Translations under genes and position numbers: made by a program
Assembly: GCF_900104485.1 (NCBI RefSeq)
Contig: NZ_FMXQ01000008.1
Coordinates: 1 to 64,000 of the forward strand
Length of the DNA stretch: 64,000 nucleotides
Direction: 5' to 3'
DNA from: Bauldia litoralis
GTDB lineage: Bacteria > Pseudomonadota > Alphaproteobacteria > Rhizobiales > Kaistiaceae
Shown here: one piece after another, positions 25,229-34,566 of the stretch
Layout of the letters: each line of letters begins with the position of its first letter
How positions within the stretch are numbered: position 1 is the stretch's first letter
The notes under the pieces: generated by a model
Database searches by the model: none
The model's input: only the letters and a program-made list of their open reading frames with translations
What the model was told of the DNA's origin: nothing

Positions 25229-26278
25229 TCATCGGGTTTCGGTGACCTTGCTGAGATGCGGCGGCCGGTCGGGATCGTTGCCCCGGGCGCGCGAGACGGT
25301 CTCGGCCATCGGGTAGAAGCTCTGGATCGTGGTCAGCGGCTGGACCAGCGGATGGACGCCGGCGGTCGTCGGCAGCACCACCGCCCCGGGGATTGTGGCC
25401 GGTCCGGCCGAGATCACCGGCACGCCGCGGGCCAGCAGCTCCGCCCCGGTTTCGGCGAGCGAGTCGAGCGCCGCATCGTCCTGGCTGAAGACGACCACCG
25501 GGAAGTCCGGCCCGGCGATCCGCTGCGGCCCGTGCTTCATCTCGGCGGCGCTCATCGCCTCGGCGTGAATGCCGCTGGTTTCCTTGAGTTTCAGCGCGGC
25601 TTCCTGGGCAACCGCGAGGCCGGGACCGCGGCCGATGACGTAGAGGCTGCGGGCGTCGGTGAGGAGCGGGACCAGGCCTTGCCAGTCGCAGGCCAGCGCG
25701 TCGCCAAGGTCGTCCGGCAGTCGGGCGACAGCGTCGATCAGCGCCGTGTCGCCGCTCCAGTGGGCGCCGAGCTGGAGCACGGCGGCGAGCGAGGCGATAT
25801 AGGATTTCGTCGCCGCGACGCTGCGCTCGGCCCCGGCATGGACCGGCAGCACGATGTCGCAGAGTGCTGCGAGCGGCGAGGCGGTGTCGTTGACGATCGC
25901 CACCGTCAGCGCGCCGTCGTCGCGCGCCGCCGTCGCCAGCGTCAGGAGGTCGGGGCTCTTGCCCGACTGCGAAATGGCGATGAACAGCGCGTCGCGCATG
26001 CGCGGCCGCGCGCCGTAGATCGAGGTGACCGAGGGGCCGACCGATGAAACGATCGTGTTGAGATGCAGCTCGAAGAGATACTTGGCATAGGTCGCGGCGC
26101 TGTCGGACGAGCCGCGGGCGCAGGTGACGACGAATTGCGGCGGCCGGTCGCGCAGCCGCGCGCCGAGGTCGCGGCAGGTGTCGGCATTGGCCGCGATCAG
26201 CCGCGCCACCACCTCCGGCGCTTCGAACGTTTCGCTCAGCATCAGCGACCGGTTGCCGGTCGTACCGTCTTGCATCAT
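25229..26278 (-). CDS. SIS-domain glucosamine-6-phosphate deaminase-like protein
   Basis: The 349-aa protein has two SIS (sugar isomerase) domains (about 40-170 and 200-330), with CARGSSDSAATYAKYLFE, AISQSGKSPDLL, AERSVAATKSY and GRGPGLAVAQEAALKLKE matching the isomerase half of GlmS. It lacks the glutaminase domain. This is the NagB-II/AgaS type, which deaminates glucosamine-6-phosphate to fructose-6-phosphate. Of the two adjacent ATGs the outer one (ending 26278) overlaps the kinase stop by 4 bases. Open sequence further upstream is antisense to the kinase gene and not part of this protein. Confidence 0.88.
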   Translation of the reverse strand: MMQDGTTGNRSLMLSETFEAPEVVARLIAANADTCRDLGARLRDRPPQFVVTCARGSSDSAATYAKYLFELHLNTIVSSVGPSVTSIYGARPRMRDALFIAISQSGKSPDLLTLATAARDDGALTVAIVNDTASPLAALCDIVLPVHAGAERSVAATKSYIASLAAVLQLGAHWSGDTALIDAVARLPDDLGDALACDWQGLVPLLTDARSLYVIGRGPGLAVAQEAALKLKETSGIHAEAMSAAEMKHGPQRIAGPDFPVVVFSQDDAALDSLAETGAELLARGVPVISAGPATIPGAVVLPTTAGVHPLVQPLTTIQSFYPMAETVSRARGNDPDRPPHLSKVTETR

Positions 26279-27156
26279 GCCAGTTTCCTTTCGGCGAATG
26301 CGTTCTTCGCCATGAGGATGGCGCCATCGGCAGCGTCGCTTTCCGGCGCGACGCAGACGTCGCGATAGGGCGGCGCCAGCCACGGCAGGATTTCGGGGAA
26401 GACGCCGCCGATCATCGCCACCGTCGGCGCGCCGAGTTCCAGCAGCCGGGCGATGGCGCGGGTCACGTCGCGCGCCGCCTCCTCGAGGATCGGCATTGCC
26501 AGTGCGTCGCGCCGCGCGGCATGCTCGAACACCGCCGGTGCGAAGCTGCCATAGTCGCCGGGGGTGGCGCGCTCGGCCCATTCCACCGCCTTCGCCGCAT
26601 CGTTGTCGAAGCGGGCGAGAACGGCCTCGGCCAGCGGCGTCAGCGGCGCCATGCCCTCCATCGCCCAGATCGAGCGGCGAATGGCATTGCGGCCGATCAT
26701 CATGCCGCTGCCTTCGTCGGCGATGTCGTCACCCCAGCCGCCGACGGTGATCCGCTCGCCGTTGATCACCGCGAGGCCGGCAAAGCCGGTGCCGACGATC
26801 AGGATGGCGCCGTCCCGGTCGCCGCAGGCGCCGAGATAGGCGGCATAGGCGTCGGTATCGACGACCACCGAGGCGAAGGGATGGGGTTGGGCGAGGATGA
26901 AGTCGCGGTCCCAGGCCTGCTGCGTGCCGGCGAGCCCGAATCCGGCATGGACGCGGCTGAGATCGCCTTCGTCGAGCCCGGCTTCGTCGGCCGCCGCGCG
27001 GCAGGCCTTCAGCACCTCGGCAAAGGCGGAGTCCTTGAAGCGCGCGTTGCTTGCGCCGGCCGCGCCTTCGCCGAGCTGGCGACCCTGGGCGTCGCGAAGC
27101 CTGGCGCGGGTCCGGGTCGCGCCGCCGTCAACGCCCATGAACAGGGGCTGTCTCAT
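26275..27156 (-). CDS. BadF/BadG-family N-acetylglucosamine kinase
   Basis: The 293-aa protein begins MRQPLFMGVDGGATRTRARL, the phosphate-1 motif of the BadF/BcrA ASKHA ATPases, and carries GTGFAGLAVINGERITVGGWGDDIADEGSGMMIGR in adjacent blocks, plus AMIGGVFPE near the C-terminus. In eukaryotes and bacteria this family phosphorylates GlcNAc (NagK-type). GGGAGAG lies just before the ATG at 27156; an open frame continues upstream to 27411 without homology. It is the first gene of the amino-sugar operon. The promoter must lie in 27157-27421. Confidence 0.87.
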   Translation of the reverse strand: MRQPLFMGVDGGATRTRARLRDAQGRQLGEGAAGASNARFKDSAFAEVLKACRAAADEAGLDEGDLSRVHAGFGLAGTQQAWDRDFILAQPHPFASVVVDTDAYAAYLGACGDRDGAILIVGTGFAGLAVINGERITVGGWGDDIADEGSGMMIGRNAIRRSIWAMEGMAPLTPLAEAVLARFDNDAAKAVEWAERATPGDYGSFAPAVFEHAARRDALAMPILEEAARDVTRAIARLLELGAPTVAMIGGVFPEILPWLAPPYRDVCVAPESDAADGAILMAKNAFAERKLA

Positions 27157-27421
27157 GTCTCTCCCACGCGGTTTTCGCCGCCGCAGAAATAGTGGAACGC
27201 CACCGCGAAGCCAACCGCAAAACCGGCCGGTCCGGGAGGCGAGCGGACAGGACGTCGTCATGGTAGCAATAGCGTATGGGATTCCCTCCCGGCAGCCGGT
27301 GACTCTCGGCACGATGAATGGAACCGAAACCATCGGCGCGCTGTCCGTCGGGCTCGATTCCCGCGACGATGGCGAGGTCAAGCTGGCGGCGCGAAGACGG
27401 CCTCTCGCCACATCGGGCGCC

Positions 27422-28009
27422 TTACGTGCCGCCCTCGTCGCAGTCGCAGGTCAGCCGTAGCATGACGGCGATCGCCTGATCGTCCGTCAGGCCGCGGTCG
27501 CGCACCAGCGTCCGCCATGTGTCGAAGCTCACCGCGACCGCCAGTGCCGCGTCGAGGAGTTTCCTTGCCTGCCCTTTCGCCCTGAAGGGGGCGGCCAGGA
27601 CCTCGACGGTGCGTTGCCAGTGTTCGTGATAGGGCGCCATGACCGGGTGATCGCGGGCGTCGGTGAGGACGCGACCGATCATCGCTTCGGTCCTCCGATG
27701 AAAGGCATAGCTCTCGCGCAGACCATGGCGCAGGCGCGTCCTGGCGTCGGCTATCGCAAGCCATGCGGTCGGATCCGGCAACGGGTTTTCACTGAAATAC
27801 TGCCCGCTGCAGGCGCGTGTCAGCGCTGTCTCGTCGGGAAAGTGGCGATAGACGGTGACCCGTCCGACCTTCGCCTTCGCCGCGATATCGGCCATCGAGG
27901 TCGCCGCCGGCCCCTTGGTCTGGTGCAGGGCGATCGCCGCATCGACGATCTTTTGCCGCGTCTGGTCCTGGCGCTCGGCGCGCTGTTTCAATCGGTAGGG
28001 GCGGGTCAT
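27422..28009 (-). CDS. TetR family transcriptional regulator
   Basis: The 195-aa protein has an N-terminal TetR helix-turn-helix (residues about 18-64: IVDAAIALHQTKGPAATSMADIAAKAKVGRVTVYRHF in family positions) and a variable helical ligand domain. It is divergent from the MAPEG gene at 28107 with a 97-base spacer, so it probably represses that gene and itself. The Cys-Asp-Cys-Asp-Glu tail (CDCDEGGT) is unusual. Ligand unknown. Confidence 0.88.
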   Translation of the reverse strand: MTRPYRLKQRAERQDQTRQKIVDAAIALHQTKGPAATSMADIAAKAKVGRVTVYRHFPDETALTRACSGQYFSENPLPDPTAWLAIADARTRLRHGLRESYAFHRRTEAMIGRVLTDARDHPVMAPYHEHWQRTVEVLAAPFRAKGQARKLLDAALAVAVSFDTWRTLVRDRGLTDDQAIAVMLRLTCDCDEGGT

Positions 28010-28106
28010 GGCTTCATGATACAGTGTCTTTCACCAATATTGACAATCCCCCCGGATCGGATATTTTCGAGAAACATAAAGTTTCATTAAAGGGGAGGTC
28101 GGTGCG
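28010..28106. promoter_or_regulatory. divergent promoter region, TetR / MAPEG
   Basis: This 97-base spacer is the most AT-rich stretch nearby (GATATTTTCGAGAAACATAAAGTTTCATTAAAG). It holds GAAACATAAAGTTTC, a near-perfect 5-7 bp inverted repeat at about 28071-28085 that would suit a TetR-type operator. Confidence 0.4.
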
Positions 28107-28571
28107 ATGTCTTTGCTAAGCATGGAGAACCCGGTTTTCGTCACCTACGTGATCGCGGCGTCGATCATGATCCTCAAGCTGATGGGGCAGGGCTGGGTGA
28201 CTGTCGTCAGGATGATGGGGACCGACGCGGGTCTCCTCAATCCCGAGGACCTCAAGCCCGGCCCGGCGAACCGCAATCCGCGTCCCGAACAGCTTGAACC
28301 GAATGACTATGTCGAGCGGTCCCGGCGAATCCAGCGCAACGATCTGGAGAATATTCCCGGCTTTCTCGCCGCCGGCCTGCTGTTCGTCGCGGTCGGGCCG
28401 TCGCTCATCCTCGCCAATATCCTCATGTATGCCTTCGTCATCACGCGCCTTGCCCATACCGTCGCCTATACCAGCGGGCAGCGTCACGAGGTCCGCGCCA
28501 CTTTCTACACGGTCGGTTCGGTGATCGTCATCGTCATGGCGGTCTACGCGTTGGTGGTGGCGCTCTTCTGA
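28107..28571 (+). CDS. MAPEG family membrane protein
   Basis: The 154-aa protein has four predicted transmembrane helices and the MAPEG signature NDLENIPGFL (like ERxxRxxxNDxENIxPF in microsomal glutathione S-transferase 1). MSLLSMENPVFVTYVIAA forms the first helix. Members conjugate glutathione to lipophilic or peroxidised compounds. The divergent TetR regulator fits a detoxification role. Preceded by GGGGAGG 7-8 bases upstream. Confidence 0.85.
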   Translation: MSLLSMENPVFVTYVIAASIMILKLMGQGWVTVVRMMGTDAGLLNPEDLKPGPANRNPRPEQLEPNDYVERSRRIQRNDLENIPGFLAAGLLFVAVGPSLILANILMYAFVITRLAHTVAYTSGQRHEVRATFYTVGSVIVIVMAVYALVVALF

Positions 28572-28587
28572 GGGCCGCCGGCCGGGG

Positions 28588-29637
28588 CTAGAGCGTCTGC
28601 GGCAGTGGCACGCCGTATTTCTCGGCCCAGGGCTCCAGCCGGTCGACGATGCCGGGGTAGAGCGCCAGCCCGTTGCGCATCGCGTCGCGCTTGCGGGCCA
28701 GCGCCCTCTCGCCGGGCAGCCGCACCTTCTCGATGCCGACGGCGGGCCGCGATCCGTGGCAGAGCGACACCAGTTCGCTGGTCTCGCGGTTGAAGGCGAC
28801 GCGGCCGGCGAAGGCGTCGGGCTCGAAGACCTGGATGAAGATCGCCGCGCCCCAGAAACTCGGCTTGGACGATCGCCCGTCGCCCGACAGACCCTGGCTC
28901 AGCGACTCGACGATCAGCGCCATGCCGTAGCCCTTGTGGCCGTGGTCGTGGCCGCCGGTCGGCAGCAGCGTGCCTTTCGGTTCGTCGAACAGGATGCGCG
29001 GGTCGTTGGTGGCGTTGCCAGCGTGATCCTGCGCCCATTTGCCGGGAAAATGCTCGCCGCCGCCCCTCAGCCTTCCGGCCATGCCGTTGGTGGTGATCGA
29101 GGAACTCATGTCGATCAGGATCGGGTCGCCCTCGGTCGGGAAGCCGGCGGCGAAGGGGTCCGGGGTGAAGACGGGATCGAGCCCGCCATGCGGCGCGACG
29201 GTGGCGACGGCCGGATCGGAGCAGGCGATCAGGACGACCTGGCCGCGGTTGGTGGCGCGGGTGAGGTAGGCCGCGAGGCAGGCGATGTGGTGCGACTCGC
29301 GCACCGAGACCGTCGCGACGCCATAGTCGCTGGCGCGATTGCAGGCCTCGTCGATGGCGCGAGCGGTGATCCATACGCCCGACAGCCGCCGCGCGTCCCA
29401 CAGCAGCGCCGCCTTGTGGTCGGACAGCACCTCGGGGTCGCCCGTTGCCCGCATCTCGCCGTTCTCGAGTTCGCGCAGGTAGTTCGGCGCGAGGTTCAGC
29501 CCGTGGGTGTCGTGACCCATCAGGTCGGCCTCGACCAGCAGCTCGGCGACCGTCGCCGGCTTGTCGCCATCCATGCCGGCGGCGGCGAACAGGGCGGCGG
29601 TGAAGTCGACGAGATCGGCGGGGCGGTAGCGGGTCAT
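28588..29637 (-). CDS. Ldh family oxidoreductase (malate/L-lactate dehydrogenase family)
   Basis: The 349-aa protein belongs to the LDH2/MDH2 family of NAD(P)-dependent 2-hydroxyacid or ketimine-reducing enzymes. Visible blocks are LVEADLMGHDTHGLNLAPNYL near the N-terminus, the catalytic-His region VRESHHIACLAAYL, IACSDPAVATVAPHGG, and GGHDHGHKGYGMALIVE near 220. It includes no classical Rossmann GxGxxG, as expected for this fold. The substrate (malate, sulfolactate, ureidoglycolate or other) cannot be told from sequence. It ends 16 bases from the convergent MAPEG stop. Confidence 0.88.
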   Translation of the reverse strand: MTRYRPADLVDFTAALFAAAGMDGDKPATVAELLVEADLMGHDTHGLNLAPNYLRELENGEMRATGDPEVLSDHKAALLWDARRLSGVWITARAIDEACNRASDYGVATVSVRESHHIACLAAYLTRATNRGQVVLIACSDPAVATVAPHGGLDPVFTPDPFAAGFPTEGDPILIDMSSSITTNGMAGRLRGGGEHFPGKWAQDHAGNATNDPRILFDEPKGTLLPTGGHDHGHKGYGMALIVESLSQGLSGDGRSSKPSFWGAAIFIQVFEPDAFAGRVAFNRETSELVSLCHGSRPAVGIEKVRLPGERALARKRDAMRNGLALYPGIVDRLEPWAEKYGVPLPQTL

Positions 29638-29668
29638 GTCTTCTCCTCGGTCGGGGGAAGAGTGCAGC

Positions 29669-30352
29669 CTACAACAAATCCGGATCGACGGCGTTCATCA
29701 CCTCGACCGCGCCGTCCCAGATCATCACCGCCGCCACCCAGGCTATCAGGATAAGCCCGAGATAGGCGATCCAGCGATGGCGATGGAGCAGCTTGGCGAT
29801 AAAGGTCGCGGCGATCCCCATCAGCGCCACCGACAATGCCAGCCCGACGACCATCACCCACAGGTGATCGCGCGCGGTGCCGGCGACGGCGAGCACGTTG
29901 TCGAGCGACATCGAGACGTCGGCGACGACGATCTGGATCAGCGCCTGTTTCAGGGTCTTGCATTGCTGCGGGCCACCAACCGCCTTCGTGCCCGGCGATC
30001 CTTCGACCGCCTGGCCGTGGAGCTTGCCGTCGATCTCGACGTCGAGCGCGTCGGTGCCGAGCGCGGCGGCGCTGTGACCGCCGTCCCGCAGTTCCCGCCA
30101 CAGTTTCCACGACACCCAGAGGAGCAGCAGGCCGCCGGCCAGCAGCAGGCCGATGATGCCGAGCAGTTCCACCGTGAAGATGGCGAAGACGATCCTGAGC
30201 AGCGCCGCCGCAACGATGCCGAAGATGATCGCCTTCTTGCGAAGCTCCATCGGCAGCCCCGCCGCCGCCATCCCGACCACCACCGCGTTGTCGCCGGCGA
30301 GGACGAGGTCGATGACGATGACGGTGGCGAGGGCGGTGAGCTCGGAATACAT
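29669..30352 (-). CDS. TerC/YjbE family metal-transport membrane protein
   Basis: The 227-aa integral membrane protein has about seven helices. It carries the TerC-family acidic motifs IVIDLVLAGDNAVVVGMAAAGL near the N-terminus and VADVSMSLDNVLAVAGTA in the second half. The two repeats place Asp and Asn in opposed helices, as in manganese-exporting TerC proteins. It is of the short YjbE type, distinct from the longer Alx-type paralogue at 40431. Likely role: manganese or tellurite-related ion efflux. Confidence 0.85.
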   Translation of the reverse strand: MYSELTALATVIVIDLVLAGDNAVVVGMAAAGLPMELRKKAIIFGIVAAALLRIVFAIFTVELLGIIGLLLAGGLLLLWVSWKLWRELRDGGHSAAALGTDALDVEIDGKLHGQAVEGSPGTKAVGGPQQCKTLKQALIQIVVADVSMSLDNVLAVAGTARDHLWVMVVGLALSVALMGIAATFIAKLLHRHRWIAYLGLILIAWVAAVMIWDGAVEVMNAVDPDLL

Positions 30353-30380
30353 CAGGCGGCGATCGGTTGGTCGGGGTGGC

Positions 30381-31379
30381 TTACGCCGGAACCGGCGCGT
30401 TGGTGGCGATCAGCTTCTCGTTCTTGAGGTCGCTCCACAGCGAGCCGGGAATGTCGGCGGTCCACCATTCTAGGATCTGGTTCATCTCCTCGGCCGATCG
30501 CGGGCCGGGAATGGTGCCGGCGACCGTCGGATGGGCGAGCGGGAAACGCAGCGCCGCGGCGGCGAGCGGCACGTTGTGGGCCTCGCAGACCCGGGCCATC
30601 GCCTTGACCTTGGTCATCACCGATTCAGGCGCCTTGACGTAGTTCCAGGTCTCGCGGCCGACCAGGATGCCGGAGTTGAACGGCCCGCCGATGATGATCG
30701 ATGCGCCGTGCTTCTCGACCGCCGGCAGCAGCGTATCGAGCGAATCCTGCTCGAGCAGCGTGTAGCGGCCAGCAAGCAGGAAGCAGTCCCACTGGGCATG
30801 GGACAGCGCGTCGGCAATCGGTTGCGATTCGTTGACGCCGATGCCGATCGCCTTGACCGCGCCGCTGCTGCGCAGGTCGTCGAGCGCCCGTGCGGCGCCA
30901 TCCATGGCGGCGGCATGCATCTTTGGCTGCGTCTCGGCGCCGTGGGTAAAGGTGTCGATGTCGTGGATGTAGAGGACGTCGATATGGTCGAGGCCGAGCC
31001 GCTGCAGGCTGTCCTCGTAGGAGCGCATGACGCCGTCATAGGAATAATCGAAGACGGGTTCGAAGGGCAGCGGCTGGCGCCAGTCGTCGTTCTGGCTCTG
31101 CTCGCCCTTGCGCGGCCGAAGCAGGCGTCCGACCTTCGTCGACAGCGTCCAGCCGTCGAGATGGCGCAGCGTGTCGCCGACCAGGCGTTCAGAGCGTCCG
31201 TAGCCGTAGAAGGGCGCCGTGTCGAAATAGCGAATGCCGGAATCGAAGGCTTCGAGGCAGAGAATCTTGGCGTCGGCGTCGGTCAGGTGCGCCTGGTTGC
31301 CGCCAAGCGTCGCGCCGCCCAGGCCCAGTGTCGTCACTTCCGCCGAGGTCCGGCCGAGCTTTCGCGTCTCGAATTTCAT
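30381..31379 (-). CDS. aldo/keto reductase
   Basis: The 332-aa TIM-barrel protein starts at MKFETRKLGRTSAEVTTLGLGGATLG; an upstream open extension of 19 residues is not preferred. The catalytic tetrad region shows FDTAPFYGYGRSERLVGDTL (Asp and Tyr) followed by TKVGRL (Lys), and the His of HIDVLYIHD. The C-terminal block AAALRFPLAHPTVAGTIPGPRS is typical of the D-threo-aldose (L-fucose) dehydrogenase subgroup, so oxidation of sugars such as L-fucose is the best guess. Confidence 0.9.
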   Translation of the reverse strand: MKFETRKLGRTSAEVTTLGLGGATLGGNQAHLTDADAKILCLEAFDSGIRYFDTAPFYGYGRSERLVGDTLRHLDGWTLSTKVGRLLRPRKGEQSQNDDWRQPLPFEPVFDYSYDGVMRSYEDSLQRLGLDHIDVLYIHDIDTFTHGAETQPKMHAAAMDGAARALDDLRSSGAVKAIGIGVNESQPIADALSHAQWDCFLLAGRYTLLEQDSLDTLLPAVEKHGASIIIGGPFNSGILVGRETWNYVKAPESVMTKVKAMARVCEAHNVPLAAAALRFPLAHPTVAGTIPGPRSAEEMNQILEWWTADIPGSLWSDLKNEKLIATNAPVPA

Positions 31380-31551
31380 AGCTTCCCCCCTGGGTGGTTT
31401 TCTTTGAGATGAATCGTGTGCCCGATACATAAGCATCGTGCGGCCATGTAGCCAGCGGCAGCGGTCATCCGGTCGCAGTTTGGCGTCTTCCGCCGGGCGG
31501 CGGGCCGTCGGCAGGCCCTCTCATGGCCTTTTGGGCTGTTCCCGGGCGGGA

Positions 31552-31815
31552 TCAGCCGATGCACCAGCCCTTGTAGCGCTGGCCGAAGATGTTGGTGCGC
31601 CAGCACGGCTTGGTGTTCTTGCCGATGACGTAACCGGCGACGGCGCCGGCCGCCCCGCCGATCGCCGCGCCGCCGACCGAACCGCCGGCGATGGCGCCGA
31701 CCGCCGCGCCGGAAACCCCGCCGATGACCGCGCCGCGTTCGGCCCGTGTCGAGACGCAGCCCGACAGGGTGGCGGCAGTCAGCAGGCAGGCAAGGACGGC
31801 TGTGGTTGCTTTCAT
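31552..31815 (-). CDS. glycine-zipper lipoprotein
   Basis: The 87-aa protein has a lipoprotein signal with lipobox LSGC (Cys at residue 20). It is followed by a glycine-zipper (GAVIGGVSGAAVGAIAGGSV, then GGAAGAVAGYVIG) of the outer-membrane YMGG/SlyB type, and a C-terminal segment with two Cys (KPCWRTN and GWCIG). Such small lipoproteins accumulate under envelope stress. Monocistronic. Confidence 0.8.
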   Translation of the reverse strand: MKATTAVLACLLTAATLSGCVSTRAERGAVIGGVSGAAVGAIAGGSVGGAAIGGAAGAVAGYVIGKNTKPCWRTNIFGQRYKGWCIG

Positions 31816-31935
31816 GGTTCCAACCCCCGATGCGCTTCCGGGCCGCGGCCGCGCCGCGCCGGTCAGACAGGCAATGCGCAGTGATAGCGAAAAGTTCGGG
31901 GCGGCGATATCGATATCGGCGGGCGGTGCCGGCGG

Positions 31936-32841
31936 TCAGCCCGGCCGGCTGGCGGGCGCGCCCCGGGCCGATGCGCCGGCCGGTTTCAGCCGCTTGCGGA
32001 TTTCGGAAAGTACCGTCACGGCGAAGCCGGCGAACAGCACCCACCACGCCGGGCGGATCTGGAAGGAGAAGTCGAGATTGGCCATCAGTACCCGCTCGAC
32101 GCTGACGCCGGTGGCGATCCCGTACCAGGCCGCCTCGACCACCACGGTCAGCAGCGCGGCCGCCACCGACAGGAGGGCCAGCGGCACGAAGCCTTCCTTG
32201 TAGCCGCGCTTGGCCATGATCCGGTAGCCCATCAGCCAGAAGAAGAAGCCCGACATCAGGACCGGCTGGCTGACGTCGATCTTCGACTGCATGTAGTAGT
32301 GGAGGATCGCCAGCGGCGTGATGATGTAGATCAGCTTGTGCAGCCGGTTCCAGCGCACGCCGCCGAGCCGCTTGACCCAGCCGTCGGTCGAGGTGACGCC
32401 GAGCGCGACCAGCCCGAGCAGCGCGACGAAGCCGATCAGCAGGTAGATGCGCTTGACGATCTCGGTCACGACGAAGCCGAGATCCCATTTGGAATCGAAG
32501 ATATAGAGAACGAAATGGAGGAGGATGTAGGCGAGGGCGGCGAGGCCGATCATCCGCCGCACCTGGATCAGCTTCGACCAGTCGAACAGCCGCCGCGCCG
32601 GCGTCACCGCCAGCGTTATCAGCAACAGGTAGATCGTCCAGTCGCCGACGAAGTGGATCGCCGCGATATAGGGGCGCGGCCCCAGAGCCGTCGGCTCCGC
32701 CGGTCCGCCGGTCAGGGTCCGGTAGAGCAGCCATAGCGCCGGCAGCGCCAGCAGCACGAGAACCGTGGCCTTGAACGGCGCGAATTTTCCGGCCCGGTCG
32801 TTCCAGGGCATTTTTTGCGAAAACGTCTTGGTCTGGGCCAC
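31936..32841 (-). CDS. MsrQ-like haem-binding membrane protein
   Basis: The 301-aa protein has six predicted membrane helices. Histidines placed for haem include LAYILLHFVLYIF, RWNRLHKLIYI and LAILHYYMQSK, and GDWTIYLLLITLAVTPAR and RRMIGLAAL are MsrQ-type blocks. MsrQ feeds electrons to the periplasmic methionine-sulfoxide reductase MsrP. No msrP lies within 8 kb, so it may be elsewhere, or this is a ferric-reductase-like relative. Confidence 0.75.
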   Translation of the reverse strand: MAQTKTFSQKMPWNDRAGKFAPFKATVLVLLALPALWLLYRTLTGGPAEPTALGPRPYIAAIHFVGDWTIYLLLITLAVTPARRLFDWSKLIQVRRMIGLAALAYILLHFVLYIFDSKWDLGFVVTEIVKRIYLLIGFVALLGLVALGVTSTDGWVKRLGGVRWNRLHKLIYIITPLAILHYYMQSKIDVSQPVLMSGFFFWLMGYRIMAKRGYKEGFVPLALLSVAAALLTVVVEAAWYGIATGVSVERVLMANLDFSFQIRPAWWVLFAGFAVTVLSEIRKRLKPAGASARGAPASRPG

Positions 32842-33041
32842 GGGATAATTCTCCTTGGCCGGAATATCGGCGGCTGGCGGGGCGCGTGCAATGCTGATAC
32901 GCCGCTCGCGGCTTCACAGTCACGTCACGTGTTTGTCAGGTTTTCCGGGCGAAAGCGCCGCACGGGCGTGATCCGGCGCGTGATCTGCGCTAAGGGACGC
33001 GCCGGAACGGGCGGCGCGGGCGGCCCGGTCGGAGGAATACA

Positions 33042-33449
33042 TTGGCTTACTGGACTGCGCGCATCATCCTGTGGCTGGTCGCCGTCTGCTACGGCATCTT
33101 CGCCTTTGGCCGGGTTCTCAACATGCTCGGCATGGGCGGCTTCGACTGGGCGACGGCGCCGCTCGAATGGCAGGTGATCGACGTCTTCTATCTCGCGGTC
33201 AACATCGCCGTCGTCTACGGCTTCGTCCTGCTCCGGCCGATCGGCTTCATGGCCTTCTTTCTCGCCGTCGTCACCCAGTTCGCGCTGTTCTGGGCGGTCT
33301 CCCCGGGTGAAGGCGTCGACGGCGCGCCGATCCGCGGTGCGTCCGTGTTCCTGAGCTACTTCGTGCCCTTCCACATCATAACCGTCGTGCTCGTCGTCGT
33401 GGCGCTCTTCCTGCTGCGTCGGCGCGATCGGCCCGAGCCGGCGGAGTGA
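33042..33449 (+). CDS. four-helix membrane protein of unknown function
   Basis: The 135-aa protein begins at a TTG codon (33042) that is well placed 5 bases after GGAGGA; no nearby ATG is better. Hydrophobic segments at residues ~5-25, 44-65, 68-88 and 105-125 predict four transmembrane helices. A cytoplasmic tail (LLRRRDRPEPAE) ends the protein. No named family is recognised. It may be co-transcribed with nothing downstream (140-base gap to the GT61 gene). Confidence 0.65.
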   Translation: MAYWTARIILWLVAVCYGIFAFGRVLNMLGMGGFDWATAPLEWQVIDVFYLAVNIAVVYGFVLLRPIGFMAFFLAVVTQFALFWAVSPGEGVDGAPIRGASVFLSYFVPFHIITVVLVVVALFLLRRRDRPEPAE

Positions 33450-33588
33450 TGACCGGGATGGGCCAGTCGCCGCTTGCGGGAAGCGCCGCGAAGTTCCAAT
33501 CTGCCGCCGGATGTCGGCAATCCGTTCGCGATCGTCCTGGCATGGCCGCGGCCAGCCGGCGGCGGCTTTTCGTCTGTGTGAGCGTTTG

Positions 33589-34533
33589 ATGACTGCCCCA
33601 CCCCTGCGTCTGATGACCCTGAAAACGCGCGCCGGCAGCCGGGCGCACTTCTATCATTTCTTCTTTGGCGTCCTGCTGCCGCTGGCCCGCTACATGGCGG
33701 GGGGCGACGACGACACGATCCCGCTGCTTGTCGAAGAGTGCGGTCCGATGGACGCCATCCTCGATGAACTGGACCTGCCGGGCCTCATCCTGCTGGGCAA
33801 GGACGAACATCGCCGGCTTCAGGGACGCATGCCGTTGACGACGGCGGAGCGCGTTTCACTGGCTCCTTACGATCTCGACGCCGTGAAAGGGGATTACGAT
33901 CCGGTCGCCATCCGCGCCGGCGTCGATTGGCTTCTGGCCCGCTTTGGCGATCGGGTCGAGGCGCGCCGCCAGGCCTTGCAGGCCGAATGGTTGGGCCAGC
34001 CCCGCATCCTCATCGTCGATCGCGGTCCGCCCGATCCCTTCTATGCCAACGATCCGTCCTATGCCTCGGAACCGTCGAGACGGAAGACGGCTGGCGCCGA
34101 GCGTCGGCGGGTGGGCAACCACGAAGACCTGGTCGAGAGCCTCTCCGGCCTGTACCCGGGCTGCCGCGGCGTCCTTCTGGAAGGGCAATCGCTGGCGGCC
34201 CAGATCGCCTTGTTTCAGGTAGCGGATATCGTTGTCGCCCAGCATGGGGCAGCGCTGTCGAATATCGTCTGGATGCGTCCGGATGCCAGCATCGTCGAAC
34301 TCGAAGGCGGGGCGCCGGAGATCGGCTATTTCGTGTCGCTGGCAGACGCCCTCGGCCTCAGCCACCGGTTCTTCCCGCAGGAAGGCCCGTTCGGTCCGGT
34401 GGACGTGGACAACCTGATCGAGGCGATCGAAGCGATCGCCAGGAACGCCCGGCGCGCCCGGGTGTCGGCGGGAGATGCCGCTGTGTCAGCCGGCGTGCCC
34501 GTGTCGGACCGGTCCGGGACCGTCGCACAATGA
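33589..34533 (+). CDS. GT61-family glycosyltransferase (DUF563)
   Basis: The 314-aa protein has the glycosyltransferase 61 signature VADIVVAQHGAALSNIVWM in its second half, preceded by QSLAAQIALFQ, and GVDWLL and ILIVDR blocks. GT61 enzymes include xylosyl- and N-acetylglucosaminyltransferases. It is followed 33 bases later by a UDP-xylose synthase gene, and one transcript is likely, so xylose is an attractive donor. The start is the ATG at 33589; an upstream GTG/ATG extension is antisense-like and has no homology. Confidence 0.8.
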   Translation: MTAPPLRLMTLKTRAGSRAHFYHFFFGVLLPLARYMAGGDDDTIPLLVEECGPMDAILDELDLPGLILLGKDEHRRLQGRMPLTTAERVSLAPYDLDAVKGDYDPVAIRAGVDWLLARFGDRVEARRQALQAEWLGQPRILIVDRGPPDPFYANDPSYASEPSRRKTAGAERRRVGNHEDLVESLSGLYPGCRGVLLEGQSLAAQIALFQVADIVVAQHGAALSNIVWMRPDASIVELEGGAPEIGYFVSLADALGLSHRFFPQEGPFGPVDVDNLIEAIEAIARNARRARVSAGDAAVSAGVPVSDRSGTVAQ

Positions 34534-34566
34534 CGTTGGCATCCGGTCGTCGAGACGGTAGCGCGC